Below, piece after piece: positions 52,122-62,244 of a DNA stretch of 64,000 nucleotides; within the stretch, counting starts at the first letter, position 1, and every line of letters starts with the position of its first letter. The position numbers and the translations under genes were made by a program. The notes beneath the pieces are model-generated. The model saw only the letters and a program-made list of their open reading frames with translations, searched no databases and had not been told where the DNA came from. This DNA comes from Corynebacterium lactis RW2-5 (GTDB lineage Bacteria; Actinomycetota; Actinomycetes; Mycobacteriales; Mycobacteriaceae), in assembly GCF_001274895.1 (NCBI RefSeq), contig NZ_CP006841.1:2170001-2234000 (forward strand), written 5' to 3'.

Positions 52122-52143
52122 GGTTCTATCCTAGAGTGAACGT
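52122..52143. promoter_or_regulatory. Symmetric bidirectional promoter for two leaderless genes
   Basis: Only 22 bp separate the GTG at 52121 (- strand) and ATG at 52144 (+ strand). The strand-symmetric core TATCCTAGAGT contains -10 TAGAGT (52132-52137) for the right and TAGGAT (52133-52128) for the left. Each lies 6-7 nt before its start codon. Confidence 0.6.
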
Positions 52144-53133
52144 ATGAAGAAGTTTCCCTCGGGAGTCCTTGCCGCGCTGTGCGCGCTGACTCTCTCGGCC
52201 GCCCTCGCCGCGTGCTCTTCGCCAGACTCCTCCGCTCCCTCCGCTGAATCTCCCTCCGCCACGCTTGACGACGAGTCTGCCGCGACCTCTACGCCTCCGA
52301 AGTTTCCGGCACCGGGGGTTACCTTGCCTGGTCTGGGCAAAGCACCAACATTGCCGGTGACTATCATCGACACGCTGCCCTTCAGCAGCCCGTCGGGGGC
52401 TCCCTTCGTGCAGGGAGTCGAGTTCGAAGAGGACGGATCCCTTTTAATCGGAACCGGCTTGTACGGCGAATCGAAGGTATACCGCTTGCGCGACTGGATT
52501 AACGATCCCGCTGCGCCGCCAACCGAAGTTCACGACCTCGCCCCGGAGCTGTTCGGCGAAGGAATTACCCGCCATGACGACCGGCTGTGGCAGCTGACCT
52601 GGAAGGAAGGCAAGGCCATTGAGCGGGATGCCGCGAGCCTGGAGCAGCGCCGAGAGGTCCCGTTGGAAACCGAAGGCTGGGGAGCCTGTTCGTTCCAGGA
52701 CACTGTCGTCACTTCCGACGGCAGCGGCACCCTCACCTTCCGCAACCCCAAGTCCTTCGCCCCCGAGCACCAGGTTCCGGTCCGAGCTGCGGGAGAGGAC
52801 ACCACTTGGCTCAATGAGCTCGAGTGTGTAGACACGGGCCGGGGACGCGAGGTCTGGGCCAACGTATGGCAGAGCCCTTACATCTATCGAATCGATGCCT
52901 CTTCCGGCGAAGTCACCGGAATCGTCGATGCCGAGCTGCTCCTGCGCGATCTTGCCCAGCGAGTAACCGACGAAGAACGCAGCAGCCTCGACGTCCTCAA
53001 CGGCATCGGCCTCATCCCCGGCAGTTCTACCGAGGCCGATGGCTCCCGGGACTTCCTGCTCACCGGGAAGAAATGGCCGTATGCTTATCGCGTCAACGTG
53101 GGCGATGGCGTCGACAAGCGGGAAAAGCATTAG
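52144..53133 (+). CDS. Glutaminyl-peptide cyclotransferase (beta-propeller type) lipoprotein
   Basis: 329 residues. Lipobox SAALAACSS (Cys near residue 23). A five-bladed propeller follows: FVQGVEFEEDGSLLIGTGLY, DRLWQLTWKEGKAIERDAAS, and WLNELECVDTGRGREVWANV, then DVLNGIGLIPGS and DFLLTGKKWPYAYRV. These match plant-type QC enzymes that make pyroglutamate at protein N-termini outside the membrane. The lipid anchor holds it at the outer face of the membrane. Confidence 0.9.
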   Translation: MKKFPSGVLAALCALTLSAALAACSSPDSSAPSAESPSATLDDESAATSTPPKFPAPGVTLPGLGKAPTLPVTIIDTLPFSSPSGAPFVQGVEFEEDGSLLIGTGLYGESKVYRLRDWINDPAAPPTEVHDLAPELFGEGITRHDDRLWQLTWKEGKAIERDAASLEQRREVPLETEGWGACSFQDTVVTSDGSGTLTFRNPKSFAPEHQVPVRAAGEDTTWLNELECVDTGRGREVWANVWQSPYIYRIDASSGEVTGIVDAELLLRDLAQRVTDEERSSLDVLNGIGLIPGSSTEADGSRDFLLTGKKWPYAYRVNVGDGVDKREKH

Positions 53134-53194
53134 TCTTTGTAGGACAGCGCCTTAGCCGTATTCGCGTGGTGGACACGCGGGAAGTGAGTAGCAG

Positions 53195-53734
53195 ATGAGT
53201 TCGAAGCAGCGCCGTTTCAAGCAGCGCAGCCGAGCAATTATGGTCGTCGCGATTATCGTCGCAGTCGGACTTGTGGTCACTGGCCTGGTTCTCGCGGTTA
53301 CAAAGTGGTCCAGCCAGGCCATCGAAGATCCGCGCGCGCTAACCATCGAGATTACGCACGGCGGCAAGACCGAGAAGGTCCATCCTTACCGCATCTGCGA
53401 TCTATTTGAGAAGGACTCCTGCACTGCGATCGAGTCGAATTCGCAGCACATCCAGCTGCCCCCGGAAGAGACCGCTGAGCTGAACGTGGGATCTACCGTG
53501 GGATCGAATGCCTGGGCGGTGCAGCGTTTCTTCGCCGATGAGTCGGTCAATTCCAGCACTAAGAAGTCTCCGGGCGAGGCCACCACCGAAACCATCGCCG
53601 GTTCCGCTGCCGTCAACGGCGAGCGCACCCCGCTTGGTGTCGTCGAGGTTTCCACTGCCCTAGTAGGCAAGAATGCCGCAGGTGAAGAAACCACCTACGG
53701 CATTACCTGGTCGATCGTCAACGACCATTCTTAA
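53195..53734 (+). CDS. DUF2771-like membrane-anchored protein
   Basis: 179 residues. N-terminal helix (RAIMVVAIIVAVGLVVTGLV) followed by an extracytoplasmic domain with one likely disulfide (ICDLFEKDSC). The sequence and neighbourhood match the DUF2771 family found in corynebacteria and mycobacteria. Function unknown. Confidence 0.78.
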   Translation: MSSKQRRFKQRSRAIMVVAIIVAVGLVVTGLVLAVTKWSSQAIEDPRALTIEITHGGKTEKVHPYRICDLFEKDSCTAIESNSQHIQLPPEETAELNVGSTVGSNAWAVQRFFADESVNSSTKKSPGEATTETIAGSAAVNGERTPLGVVEVSTALVGKNAAGEETTYGITWSIVNDHS

Positions 53735-53738
53735 ATCT

Positions 53739-54146
53739 TTAAGAGTCGAGCTCGCGGGCAACGGCGCGGAGCACCTCTGCCACCTGATGCCCGTGCTTGC
53801 GATCCGGGTAGCGCCCCTGCCCCAGGTCGCGCTGGACGGTCTCCTCGAGCATCGTAATCATGTCCGAAATCATTCCGTTTAGCTCGTTGGGCTTGTGCTT
53901 CTTCGCTTGACGACGCCCGCCACGAACACGGGGCGCTTCGGAGAGAACCTTAATTCGCAGGGCCTGCGGCCCCGGGCGCCCATCGGCGTAGTCATATTCC
54001 AGGCGCTGCCCCGTGGCGAGCTCCTCTACGCCTTCGGGCAGGACATCCTTTCCGACATAGACGTCTTCACCGTCAGGATTCGAGACAAAGCCGAATCCAC
54101 GGTCCTTGTTGTACCACCTGACCTTGCCAATTGGCACCGTGTTCAC
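53739..54146 (-). CDS. Cold-shock domain protein with C-terminal extension
   Basis: 135 residues from a GTG with GAAAGG upstream. The cold-shock domain (IGKVRWYNKDRGFGFVSNPD, then GEDVYVGKDVLPEGVEELAT) has the RNP1-like GFGFV motif. Instead of ending at about 67 residues it has a basic linker (RVRGGRRQAKKHKPN) and a helical tail. This longer form sits beside rpf in related corynebacteria (cspB-like). RNA chaperone role expected. Confidence 0.92.
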   Translation of the reverse strand: MNTVPIGKVRWYNKDRGFGFVSNPDGEDVYVGKDVLPEGVEELATGQRLEYDYADGRPGPQALRIKVLSEAPRVRGGRRQAKKHKPNELNGMISDMITMLEETVQRDLGQGRYPDRKHGHQVAEVLRAVARELDS

Positions 54147-54436
54147 CAAACCTTTCACACCCCCGTGTTGTGCTGACCGGTGTCGCTGGCTCAGTATCAA
54201 AGCGCCAAGAGGCTTCCCTGTCAGCCCCATCAAGTCCGCACCTCGGGGAGAATTTTTCACTCGCACTGCATGCGTGCCTAAAGAACTCCATTCTACGCTA
54301 TCTATCGATAGGAGGACGAATGGCGCGGGACACCGGCACTGTACTAGGTCCGAATTCAAACCGCATTTTAAAAATCCATCAACGTTATTCATCGCAGTTT
54401 CGCCTGAACGACACCACCAAAATAACGACTTGATAA

Positions 54437-54452
54437 CGTGACCTTGGTCACA
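54437..54452 (+). promoter_or_regulatory. GlxR-like (CRP-type) site upstream of rpf
   Basis: CGTGACCTTGGTCACA matches the GlxR consensus TGTGAnnTAnnTCACA at all but two defined positions. It lies about 315 bp before the rpf ATG in a 620-bp A/T-rich stretch (54147-54766) with no supported gene. rpf genes of C. glutamicum respond to GlxR, RamA and RamB. Confidence 0.6.
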
Positions 54453-54571
54453 TTTTTATATTTTCACATAAATCACACTGTCCACTTTTAGTGCCATATA
54501 CAGGCATTTAGCCGGAATCTCGCTAACTTTTCCACCACTCTTGGCGACACGATTTTGCAAAAACAGCGTGA

Positions 54572-55345
<774 letters not shown>

Positions 55346-55368
55346 AGAGCCACGCTAAAGTCCGACTA

Positions 55369-55424
55369 GCCCGCTGAGGGTTGTATCCCACAAATGCTGA
55401 TGGATGCGACGATCGGCGGGTTTT
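55369..55424 (+). terminator. rpf terminator (imperfect)
   Basis: GCCCGC and CGGCGGG arms followed by TTTTG, a weak long-loop hairpin. Confidence 0.5.
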
Positions 55425-55486
55425 GTCATTTCCGCCCTTGAAAACCTGAAAGCCCCACCCTTCTATAATTTCCGAACGCAAGACTA

Positions 55487-55536
55487 ATCCCCAGTGGCAG
55501 GCATCACCTGAAAACAGGCAGCCACCACTGGGGATT
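55487..55536. terminator. Second hairpin between rpf and the 65-residue gene
   Basis: AATCCCCAGTGG and CCACTGGGGATT, loop about 26 nt with an inner GCAGGC/CAGGCAG pairing. On the - strand it directly follows the small gene's stop at 55559. Confidence 0.8.
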
Positions 55537-55558
55537 TCGGTCTTTGAGTGCTCTAAAA

Positions 55559-55756
55559 CTAGACGTTCTTGTTGATAACCGTGGTCGGGTGAACGTAGCC
55601 CAGAGTCTCCGGGTCTACAGGGAACTGCGTATCACCGAACGGCGAATCTGCACCAGCGTGGTGAGCAATAAGCTCAGTAACAGCGTGGCGACCCGGCTCG
55701 AGGTCCTTCGGCCAGCCCGGATCGACGTAGGAGTTCTTCTTTGCAACGTTAGCCAT
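55559..55756 (-). CDS. Small conserved actinobacterial protein
   Basis: 65 residues: MANVAKKNSYVDPGWPKDLE, then PGRHAVTELIAHHAGADSPF and GDTQFPVDPETLGYVHPTTV. The YVDPGWPKDLEPGRHAVTEL segment is, from memory, well conserved in corynebacteria and relatives. No Cys or membrane segment. Divergent from the XPB accessory gene at 55820. Confidence 0.82.
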   Translation of the reverse strand: MANVAKKNSYVDPGWPKDLEPGRHAVTELIAHHAGADSPFGDTQFPVDPETLGYVHPTTVINKNV

Positions 55757-55819
55757 GCTGAGATTATCCCAAAAAAATCCTGTCTAGTCACCTTAAATCT
55801 CACTAAAGTGGGGATTGTC

Positions 55820-58282
55820 ATGACTAGTTCCACCCCCTTCGCCCCTTTTTCCGAGTGGCTGAGCACTCAACCTGTCGACCTTATCGCTGAAATTCTTGCT
55901 CACCGGCCAGACGTAGTGTCGCCACCTGCAAAAACGACCCAGGTCTTGGCAGCCAGGCTACAGCTGCGAGCCTCTGTCTCTCGCGTACTGCCGAAATTGG
56001 CGCTCCTTCCCCTGGCGTGCATCGAAGTGGCAGCGGACCTCGGGGCGGACTTGGCCCCAGTGTCGGCCTCGGCACTCATCTCCGGGATTAACTCGTCCCT
56101 TGCCGAGGCTGGAGTATCCGAGTCCTTGCGCCCCACTTCCACTCAAATCCGCGAAGCCCTGGATTTGCTATGCAGCCATGGTCTCGTGTGGGGAAACGGG
56201 GCCGGACCGCACGGAAGATTCGTCGGCAAGTCGAACCGGAAGACCCCATTGGACTGGGAAGACTACTTCTGCCTAATCGATGAGGCCGCGTCGACTATTC
56301 CGCCTGGATGGCATTTCTTGCCCAGTGCGTCGCGGCCGAGTATTTCGGACTTAAAGGCCGCGCTCGCTATCGTGACTCCAAAGCAGCAACGCCTACTGGA
56401 CACTCTTGCTGAGTCGGGTGGGCTTGGCTCTTCAAAGGATGCCGCACCAGATGCCGACCCAAGCTTGCCCATCCCAGCCTTAATCAACGCCGGGTTGCTG
56501 GACCGCGTTGATGGACGCACCGTCAGGCTGCCCGCAACAGTCCGCGCCCTTATGCGAGGAGCACGGCTCCACGACGAAAACGTACCGCTTCGCCCCACAG
56601 CCCCAGAAACTATTGTCATCGCCGGGGGTGACGACCGCGGGTCCGCTGCTGCGTGGGAGACCCTCCGCCACGTGGCTGATTTGCTCAAGCAGCTGGGGTC
56701 GCATCCTGCGACCACGCTGAAGGACGGCACAGTCGGAGTGCGAGAGACCCGAGTTCTCTGTGAGTCTCTGGGGTTGGATGTCCCCGAGGTCTCTGCGACA
56801 GTGGCTTTTGCGTCCGCGGCCGGCTTCGTTCATGTCGGTACTCCACACCCCCTTCCGGCAAACGACAACGGCGGCGATTATTTTGCGCCCACACTCGAGG
56901 CCGACGGATTCCTAGAGGCGAGCCTGGTTGACCGGTGGGTGTGTCTAGCCCTGGGCAATCGAAATTCCGACGCTGCCCCCTGGCGCGTCGATGAGCTCAG
57001 CCCCGAGGGCAAGCGCATCGCCCTGCTGTCGGCACATTCCCACGGCCCCGCAGTTCCAGCTATCAGAGAAATGGTTTTTCGGTGCTGCAGCGAGGCGACT
57101 GCGAGCACCACGCCGCAACTCAAAAATGGCGATGTACTAGCGCTCGCCGACCTGCGCGCCGTCGCCGCAGCGCGGTTCCCTATAGCCAACGCACGGACCA
57201 GCGACGAGTATCTCGTTGGCGTCATCAATCAGCTCTGCGCCCTGGGGCTCGCCGTCCGTGAAGCAGACCCCTCGGGCCGCATTCGCGTGGGGCTCACTCG
57301 TGCCGGCTGTGCCTTTTGGAAAGTTCACTCTGCAACCGCCTCCGACGCGGACTCAGCGGTCGAGTCCCTTCGCGGAGTGCTTGCCGAAATGCTTCCGCCC
57401 AACGCTTCCTACTTCATGGTCCAGGCTGATAACACCGTCGTCGTTCCCGGCCCCGCCTCCCCCGAGATGGAGAAGTTACTCTCCGAGATTGCTGTCCTCG
57501 AATCTCCGGGGCTCGCCAGCGTGTACCGCATCACCGAGCACTCTTTGAGCTCCGCCCTAGACTCCGGCTTTGACGCCCGCGAGATCATCGACTTCATCAA
57601 CCGTTTCGCCCTCGGCGAGGTGCCGCAGTCTATCCAATATTTGCTTGACGACGTCGCCCGCCGCCACGGCAAGCTAAGGGGTGGCCCCGCGGCATCCTTC
57701 ATCCGTTCCGATGACCCGGCTCTTATTGCATCTCTACTCAGCAATTCCCTGGCTGAGCAACTCGGTCTTCGCAAAATTGCCGATACCGTCGTGATAAGCC
57801 AAGCCCCGCTTTCCAGAGTCGTCGATGCTGCGCGGGAAGGCGGATTCTCCATCATCGCAGAAGACGCAAATGGTCTTGTGCTCGACTTGTCCTCGCAGCC
57901 CAGCCGTATTCAGGCTCCCGCTCCTGCTCTGTCACCGACGAAGTCCCAGCATGGCTCGGGGACAGAGTGGATTAACCAGGTAATCGAGACTATGCGCGCA
58001 GGCGACCGCGCAGAGGCGAAAACTGTAGCTGGCCGTGGCACTGGCATTGATATCGACGATGATCCCGCGTCCGGCACCGCAGCATACAACCTGTTAAAAC
58101 GCGCCAGTCGCTCAGGTCAGGACATCACGATTTCCTATGTGGACCGCAATGGGCAGTCCGGCCGACGTCGAGTTCGCCCCGTTACCGTATCCGGCGGGCA
58201 GGTAGATGCTATCGATCCTGCTTCCGGCCAGGTATTGCGCTTTCTCCTGCACAGAATCACCGAGGTGCACCTAGCAGGCTAG
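55820..58282 (+). CDS. Helicase-associated (XPB/Ssl2-like N-terminal) protein
   Basis: 820 residues from MTSSTPFAPFSEWLSTQPVD. It starts with the helicase-associated region and ends with AYNLLKRASRSGQDITISYV, then RRVRPVTVSGGQVDAIDPAS, a WYL-like/beta end domain. No ATPase motifs are present. In Actinobacteria such large proteins precede the XPB helicase gene and probably aid it. TAAAGT lies 10 nt before the ATG. Confidence 0.85.
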   Translation: MTSSTPFAPFSEWLSTQPVDLIAEILAHRPDVVSPPAKTTQVLAARLQLRASVSRVLPKLALLPLACIEVAADLGADLAPVSASALISGINSSLAEAGVSESLRPTSTQIREALDLLCSHGLVWGNGAGPHGRFVGKSNRKTPLDWEDYFCLIDEAASTIPPGWHFLPSASRPSISDLKAALAIVTPKQQRLLDTLAESGGLGSSKDAAPDADPSLPIPALINAGLLDRVDGRTVRLPATVRALMRGARLHDENVPLRPTAPETIVIAGGDDRGSAAAWETLRHVADLLKQLGSHPATTLKDGTVGVRETRVLCESLGLDVPEVSATVAFASAAGFVHVGTPHPLPANDNGGDYFAPTLEADGFLEASLVDRWVCLALGNRNSDAAPWRVDELSPEGKRIALLSAHSHGPAVPAIREMVFRCCSEATASTTPQLKNGDVLALADLRAVAAARFPIANARTSDEYLVGVINQLCALGLAVREADPSGRIRVGLTRAGCAFWKVHSATASDADSAVESLRGVLAEMLPPNASYFMVQADNTVVVPGPASPEMEKLLSEIAVLESPGLASVYRITEHSLSSALDSGFDAREIIDFINRFALGEVPQSIQYLLDDVARRHGKLRGGPAASFIRSDDPALIASLLSNSLAEQLGLRKIADTVVISQAPLSRVVDAAREGGFSIIAEDANGLVLDLSSQPSRIQAPAPALSPTKSQHGSGTEWINQVIETMRAGDRAEAKTVAGRGTGIDIDDDPASGTAAYNLLKRASRSGQDITISYVDRNGQSGRRRVRPVTVSGGQVDAIDPASGQVLRFLLHRITEVHLAG

Positions 58283-58405
58283 ACCGAGCAAAACTCTACT
58301 CTGCACATGAGTTCGTTTCGCGTGGCAGAATTGAACTTTAGGCATTTTCGCCGGTGACGCAGAGTCGCCCCGGTAATCAGCAACATAAGTGAGGCGTAAA
58401 AGAGC

Positions 58406-60121
58406 ATGGGTTTCGGCACTGGTCCTCTAATTGTGCAATCGGACAAGACGGTCCTGCTTGAGGTGGACAATCCCGAGGCGGACGCCGCCCGCGCTGCGCT
58501 TGCCCCCTTTGCTGAGCTGGAGCGCGCACCTGAGCACGTGCACACTTACCGTATTACGCCCTTGGCCCTGTGGAATGCGCGCGCAGCCGGACACGATGCC
58601 GAGCAAGTTGTCGATGTCCTGGAGCGTTACTCAAAGTTCCCCGTGCCTCAGCCTCTGCTTATTGACGTCGCAGAGACCATGGATCGCTACGGCCGACTGA
58701 GCCTTACGAAACACCCGGCCCACGGGCTAATCCTTGTCTCCCACGATCCGGCGGTCCTCGCCGAGGTCACGAAGCACAAGAAGATTCGCCCGATGCTGGG
58801 CGAGAAAATTGATGCCGACACCTGGACCGTGCACCCCTCGGAGCGCGGTCGTGTGAAGCAGGAACTGCTGAAGGTCGGGTGGCCTGCCAACGACACCGCC
58901 GGCTATATCGACGGTGAAGCTCATCCGATTTCCTGGGTGGGGCAGGCTCCCTCTGCAGACCCTGCACCGGACGGATCCTGGCAGCTGCGCGACTACCAGC
59001 GCATGGCCGCCGATTCCTTCCGCGAGGGAGGTTCGGGAGTTGTAGTCCTGCCCTGTGGCGCAGGAAAAACCATCGTCGGTGCCGCGGCTATGGTGGACGC
59101 GCAGCGCACGACTCTAATCCTGGTCACTAACACCGTTGCCGGCCGCCAGTGGCGAGACGAGCTGCTCAAACGTACCTCGCTTACCGAAGATGAAATCGGC
59201 GAGTACTCCGGTGAGAAGAAGGAAATCCGCCCCGTCACTATCGCCACCTACCAGGTCGTCACCCGCAAGACTAAGGGTGAGTACCGAGCTCTCGAGCTGT
59301 TCGACTCCCGCGACTGGGGTCTCATCATCTACGACGAGGTCCATCTCCTACCCGCCCCGGTTTTCCGCATGAGCGCCGACCTGCAGTCTCGCAGGCGCCT
59401 GGGCCTGACCGCCACTCTCGTCCGCGAGGATGGCCGAGAAGGAGACGTCTTCAGCCTGATTGGTCCGAAGCGCTATGACGCGCCATGGAAAGACATCGAG
59501 GCCCAGGGCTGGATCGCCCCCGCCGACTGCGTAGAAGTCCGCGTCACCCCCACAGAAGCCGAACGCATGGTCTACGCCACCGCAGAGGCAGCGGACCGCT
59601 ACAGGCTCGCCGCAACGACTCCAACCAAGATCCCCGTCGTAAAGCAGATCCTTTCGCTTCACGACGGCGAACCGGCGCTAGTTATCGGAGCGTACCTGGA
59701 CCAGCTGGAAGAACTCGGAGAGCAACTCGGCGCACCCGTCGTCGACGGCAAGACTTCTAATGCGAAGCGAGAGGAGCTGTTCGGCCAATTCCGCCGAGGC
59801 GAGCTGACAACATTAGTTGTATCCAAAGTTGCGAACTTCTCCATCGACCTTCCGGAGGCATCCGTCGCGGTACAGGTTTCGGGAACCTTCGGGTCCCGGC
59901 AGGAAGAGGCACAGCGACTTGGCCGGCTACTGCGCCCGAAAGCTGACGGAGGCGGCGCAGTGTTCTACTCCGTGGTGACCCGCGATACCCTTGACACTGA
60001 GTACGCGGCGCACAGGCAGCGTTTTCTCGCCGAGCAGGGCTACGCGTACAGGATTGTGGACGCCGACGAATACCTAGGCCCTTCCCTTCCTGGCGACGCA
60101 ACCGGACCGACTGACAAATAG
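58406..60121 (+). CDS. XPB-type DNA repair helicase
   Basis: 571 residues. N-terminal region (ADTWTVHPSERGRVKQELLK), then SF2 motifs: LRDYQRMAADSF (Q), VVLPCGAGKTIVGAAA (I), IIYDEVHLLPA (II, DEVH), LGLTATLVREDG (III), and VSGTFGSRQEEAQRLGRLLR (V/VI). Bacterial XPB is a 3'-5' helicase for DNA repair or transcription. It lies 120 bp after its accessory gene. Confidence 0.96.
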   Translation: MGFGTGPLIVQSDKTVLLEVDNPEADAARAALAPFAELERAPEHVHTYRITPLALWNARAAGHDAEQVVDVLERYSKFPVPQPLLIDVAETMDRYGRLSLTKHPAHGLILVSHDPAVLAEVTKHKKIRPMLGEKIDADTWTVHPSERGRVKQELLKVGWPANDTAGYIDGEAHPISWVGQAPSADPAPDGSWQLRDYQRMAADSFREGGSGVVVLPCGAGKTIVGAAAMVDAQRTTLILVTNTVAGRQWRDELLKRTSLTEDEIGEYSGEKKEIRPVTIATYQVVTRKTKGEYRALELFDSRDWGLIIYDEVHLLPAPVFRMSADLQSRRRLGLTATLVREDGREGDVFSLIGPKRYDAPWKDIEAQGWIAPADCVEVRVTPTEAERMVYATAEAADRYRLAATTPTKIPVVKQILSLHDGEPALVIGAYLDQLEELGEQLGAPVVDGKTSNAKREELFGQFRRGELTTLVVSKVANFSIDLPEASVAVQVSGTFGSRQEEAQRLGRLLRPKADGGGAVFYSVVTRDTLDTEYAAHRQRFLAEQGYAYRIVDADEYLGPSLPGDATGPTDK

Positions 60122-60136
60122 CAATTTGAGGATTCC

Positions 60137-60775
60137 ATGAGCTTCCACTTCCCTGTCGACATCGCCCACACCAAGGCAAATAACGAGTACTACCGTGATG
60201 CCCGCCGGCTCATCGTATCCTCGGGTATCTTTTCTGCGCTGTTAATCATTGGCGCCGCGTTAATGATCCTTTTTCTGGACCGAACTCCGTTAGTACTCGG
60301 CGGAGCAATGGTCGTACTAGCGATAGCGATTCTCTACATCGGAGTGACCTTCCAGGTGCGGCGAAGCATAAAGCCACCACAGGAGCTCTACGACTCTTCG
60401 CCGCTGGTCCCGGCTGTCGTCGCCGAAGTTAACGAGCGGACAATGGTTCTGATGACCTTGGTCGATATTCGGAGGGATTTCACTGTTGGAAAGCCGAAGC
60501 GAGCCCTTGCTCTACGCACGGTAACCACAGTTTCCGGAGTACCGCGTCGAGTGGGCGCGCGCATCCCAGCGATTGCAGTAGCCGGTGCGCACAAGAGCGG
60601 CACGGAATTCTACGACGAGGTCACTCCGGTGCCAATTGCGTGGGCGACGAGGGATAAGAGCGTGATTGCGAAAGCTTCCCGTCAGATTGCTCACGACGAT
60701 TGGACGCTACTCGAATCAAATATCAAACGAGTGGATGATGTCCGCGCGACAAAGCGCGACCTGCTTCTCCTATAG
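60137..60775 (+). CDS. DUF3239-like membrane protein
   Basis: 212 residues. Two transmembrane helices (LIVSSGIFSALLIIGAALMI, then LVLGGAMVVLAIAILYIGVT) and a cytoplasmic domain with PLVPAVVAEVNERTMVLMTL and GVPRRVGARIPAIAVAGAHK. Resembles a corynebacterial family of unknown function. It follows the XPB gene by 15 bp and may be in its operon. Confidence 0.65.
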   Translation: MSFHFPVDIAHTKANNEYYRDARRLIVSSGIFSALLIIGAALMILFLDRTPLVLGGAMVVLAIAILYIGVTFQVRRSIKPPQELYDSSPLVPAVVAEVNERTMVLMTLVDIRRDFTVGKPKRALALRTVTTVSGVPRRVGARIPAIAVAGAHKSGTEFYDEVTPVPIAWATRDKSVIAKASRQIAHDDWTLLESNIKRVDDVRATKRDLLLL

Positions 60776-60782
60776 CACCCTT

Positions 60783-61922
60783 TTATTCCGGACGAGCGCC
60801 CCAGCTCGCCTCGTTCTCCCGGTCGATCGCCTCCTTGTCGTATTCGCCGGCAGGGTCTCCCGGCAGATCCCGCTCCGTATTAGTCACTTCCAGGATGAAA
60901 CGCGCAGCATCAGTAATTTGCTGCCGTTGCACGGTCGGGACTGCTACCTGGTGGGTAGCCAAGAACTTCGAATTAGAAGTTACGCCTCCCACCTCACGAA
61001 CCTTCGACAAATACTCCGTAGCAGGCCTTACGACAGTATCTTTAGTCGCCGACTGAACGTGAACACGGAGCGGCGTTTGAGGAGCGTATAGACCCGGCGA
61101 CACCTCCTCACTTTGGTCATCCGAAGTGCCGAAGTATTTCTCAAGCCAGGCCGCAGGAGCGCCCCGTAAATCAAGGGCCGGCGCAACGAGTAAGAGCGCC
61201 ACTGCAGTGTCATTGCCAATCTTGGAGGAAGCCCTTACCACGGTATGACCGCCCGAGGACACCCCGTATAGCACCAGTGGGTTGTCTGCATTAATCGGGC
61301 GGGCCCCTTTCGCACTGAGCCCCAATGCTCCAGACGCGGCCGCAGTGCTCACCACTGCGACATCATCCGAGGATGCAGAAACAGGGTACTCGGGGGCCAG
61401 CCGGTAATCGACATCAAGGACAATGGCGCCCGAACGGGCCGCGAGAGCTGCCATATTGGGTGCAAAGGCATTGTCCCGCAAAGCACCGTTTCCCATCCAG
61501 AATCCACCGCCGTGCGCCGCGACGACTACGGCGCCCGTAGGATTGTTCGGCGTAAACACCCGAACCGGCACGTTGCCCACTTCAATATCTTCGAAATCCA
61601 CAGATCCCGAGGCGTACGCAAGATAGGGCGAAGAATGGTTTACAGCCGCACCCAATACCATCATCGAACCGTGAATAATAGCATCAGGGACACGAGCACC
61701 CCGGTCGTTTACCGATTCCCTAAGTGATTGGATTTCTTCAGGGCTACCCTGCATCGGCGACATGACAGTCGTATACGAATAGGCGGGCACATGCTCTTCC
61801 AGCCATTCGATAAGCTGCTGAAGCTTACCTTCGTCTGTCGTTACCGGAGTGAAGCCATCGTCTCCAGTCGTTTCCTCCGAAGGAATATTGACGATATCAG
61901 AATTTGGCATTTGATTAGGCAT
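60783..61922 (-). CDS. Alpha/beta hydrolase (hormone-sensitive lipase group)
   Basis: 379 residues from MPNQMPNSDIVNIPSEETTG. Oxyanion hole HGGGFWMG, nucleophile in YGVSSGGHTV, and a candidate His in FLATHQVAV. The DYRLAPEYPV motif is typical of the HSL-like esterase group. No signal peptide. It lies just after the rRNA operon terminator and is convergent with the DUF3239-like gene. Substrate not known. Confidence 0.9.
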   Translation of the reverse strand: MPNQMPNSDIVNIPSEETTGDDGFTPVTTDEGKLQQLIEWLEEHVPAYSYTTVMSPMQGSPEEIQSLRESVNDRGARVPDAIIHGSMMVLGAAVNHSSPYLAYASGSVDFEDIEVGNVPVRVFTPNNPTGAVVVAAHGGGFWMGNGALRDNAFAPNMAALAARSGAIVLDVDYRLAPEYPVSASSDDVAVVSTAAASGALGLSAKGARPINADNPLVLYGVSSGGHTVVRASSKIGNDTAVALLLVAPALDLRGAPAAWLEKYFGTSDDQSEEVSPGLYAPQTPLRVHVQSATKDTVVRPATEYLSKVREVGGVTSNSKFLATHQVAVPTVQRQQITDAARFILEVTNTERDLPGDPAGEYDKEAIDRENEASWGARPE

Positions 61923-61977
61923 GCCAACAAGTTTGCCACAACCGTAAAAGTCGGCATGGAAATTGGGTATGAAAAAA

Positions 61978-62022
61978 GGGTGGGGAGGGCCACCAACCAC
62001 ACGGTCAGTAACCCTCCCCACC
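61978..62022 (-). terminator. rRNA operon terminator
   Basis: GGTGGGGAGGG and CCCTCCCCACC perfect 11-bp arms; on the - strand followed by CTTTTTTC. Confidence 0.95.
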
Positions 62023-62035
62023 AAACAAAAACAAT

Positions 62036-62152
62036 GCCGGCAGCGACCTACTCTCCCACACCCTCCCGAGTGCAGTACCATCGGCGCAGGTGGACTTAGC
62101 TTCCGGGTTCGGAATGGGACCGGGCGTGACCCCACCGCTAACACCACCGACA
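62036..62152 (-). rRNA. rrf: 5S ribosomal RNA
   Basis: On the - strand: GCCCGGTCCCATTCCGAACC, then CGGAAGCTAAGTCCACCTGC and GCCGATGGTACTGC, the universal 5S core, closing with a GCCGGC/GTCGG helix. About 117 nt; ends are estimated. Confidence 0.95.
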
Positions 62153-62244
62153 AACAACTGGCCAACCCCCACCACAAACACTGGGTAGGCGGTGTCATGC
62201 CAGACACTGAACAATAGACGCGAGCAAAACTCTTGAATTCACCA

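Noticed and set aside
61728..62099. + strand frames across the 5S rRNA and terminator
   Set aside because: They overlap rRNA and a terminator and have no coding support.
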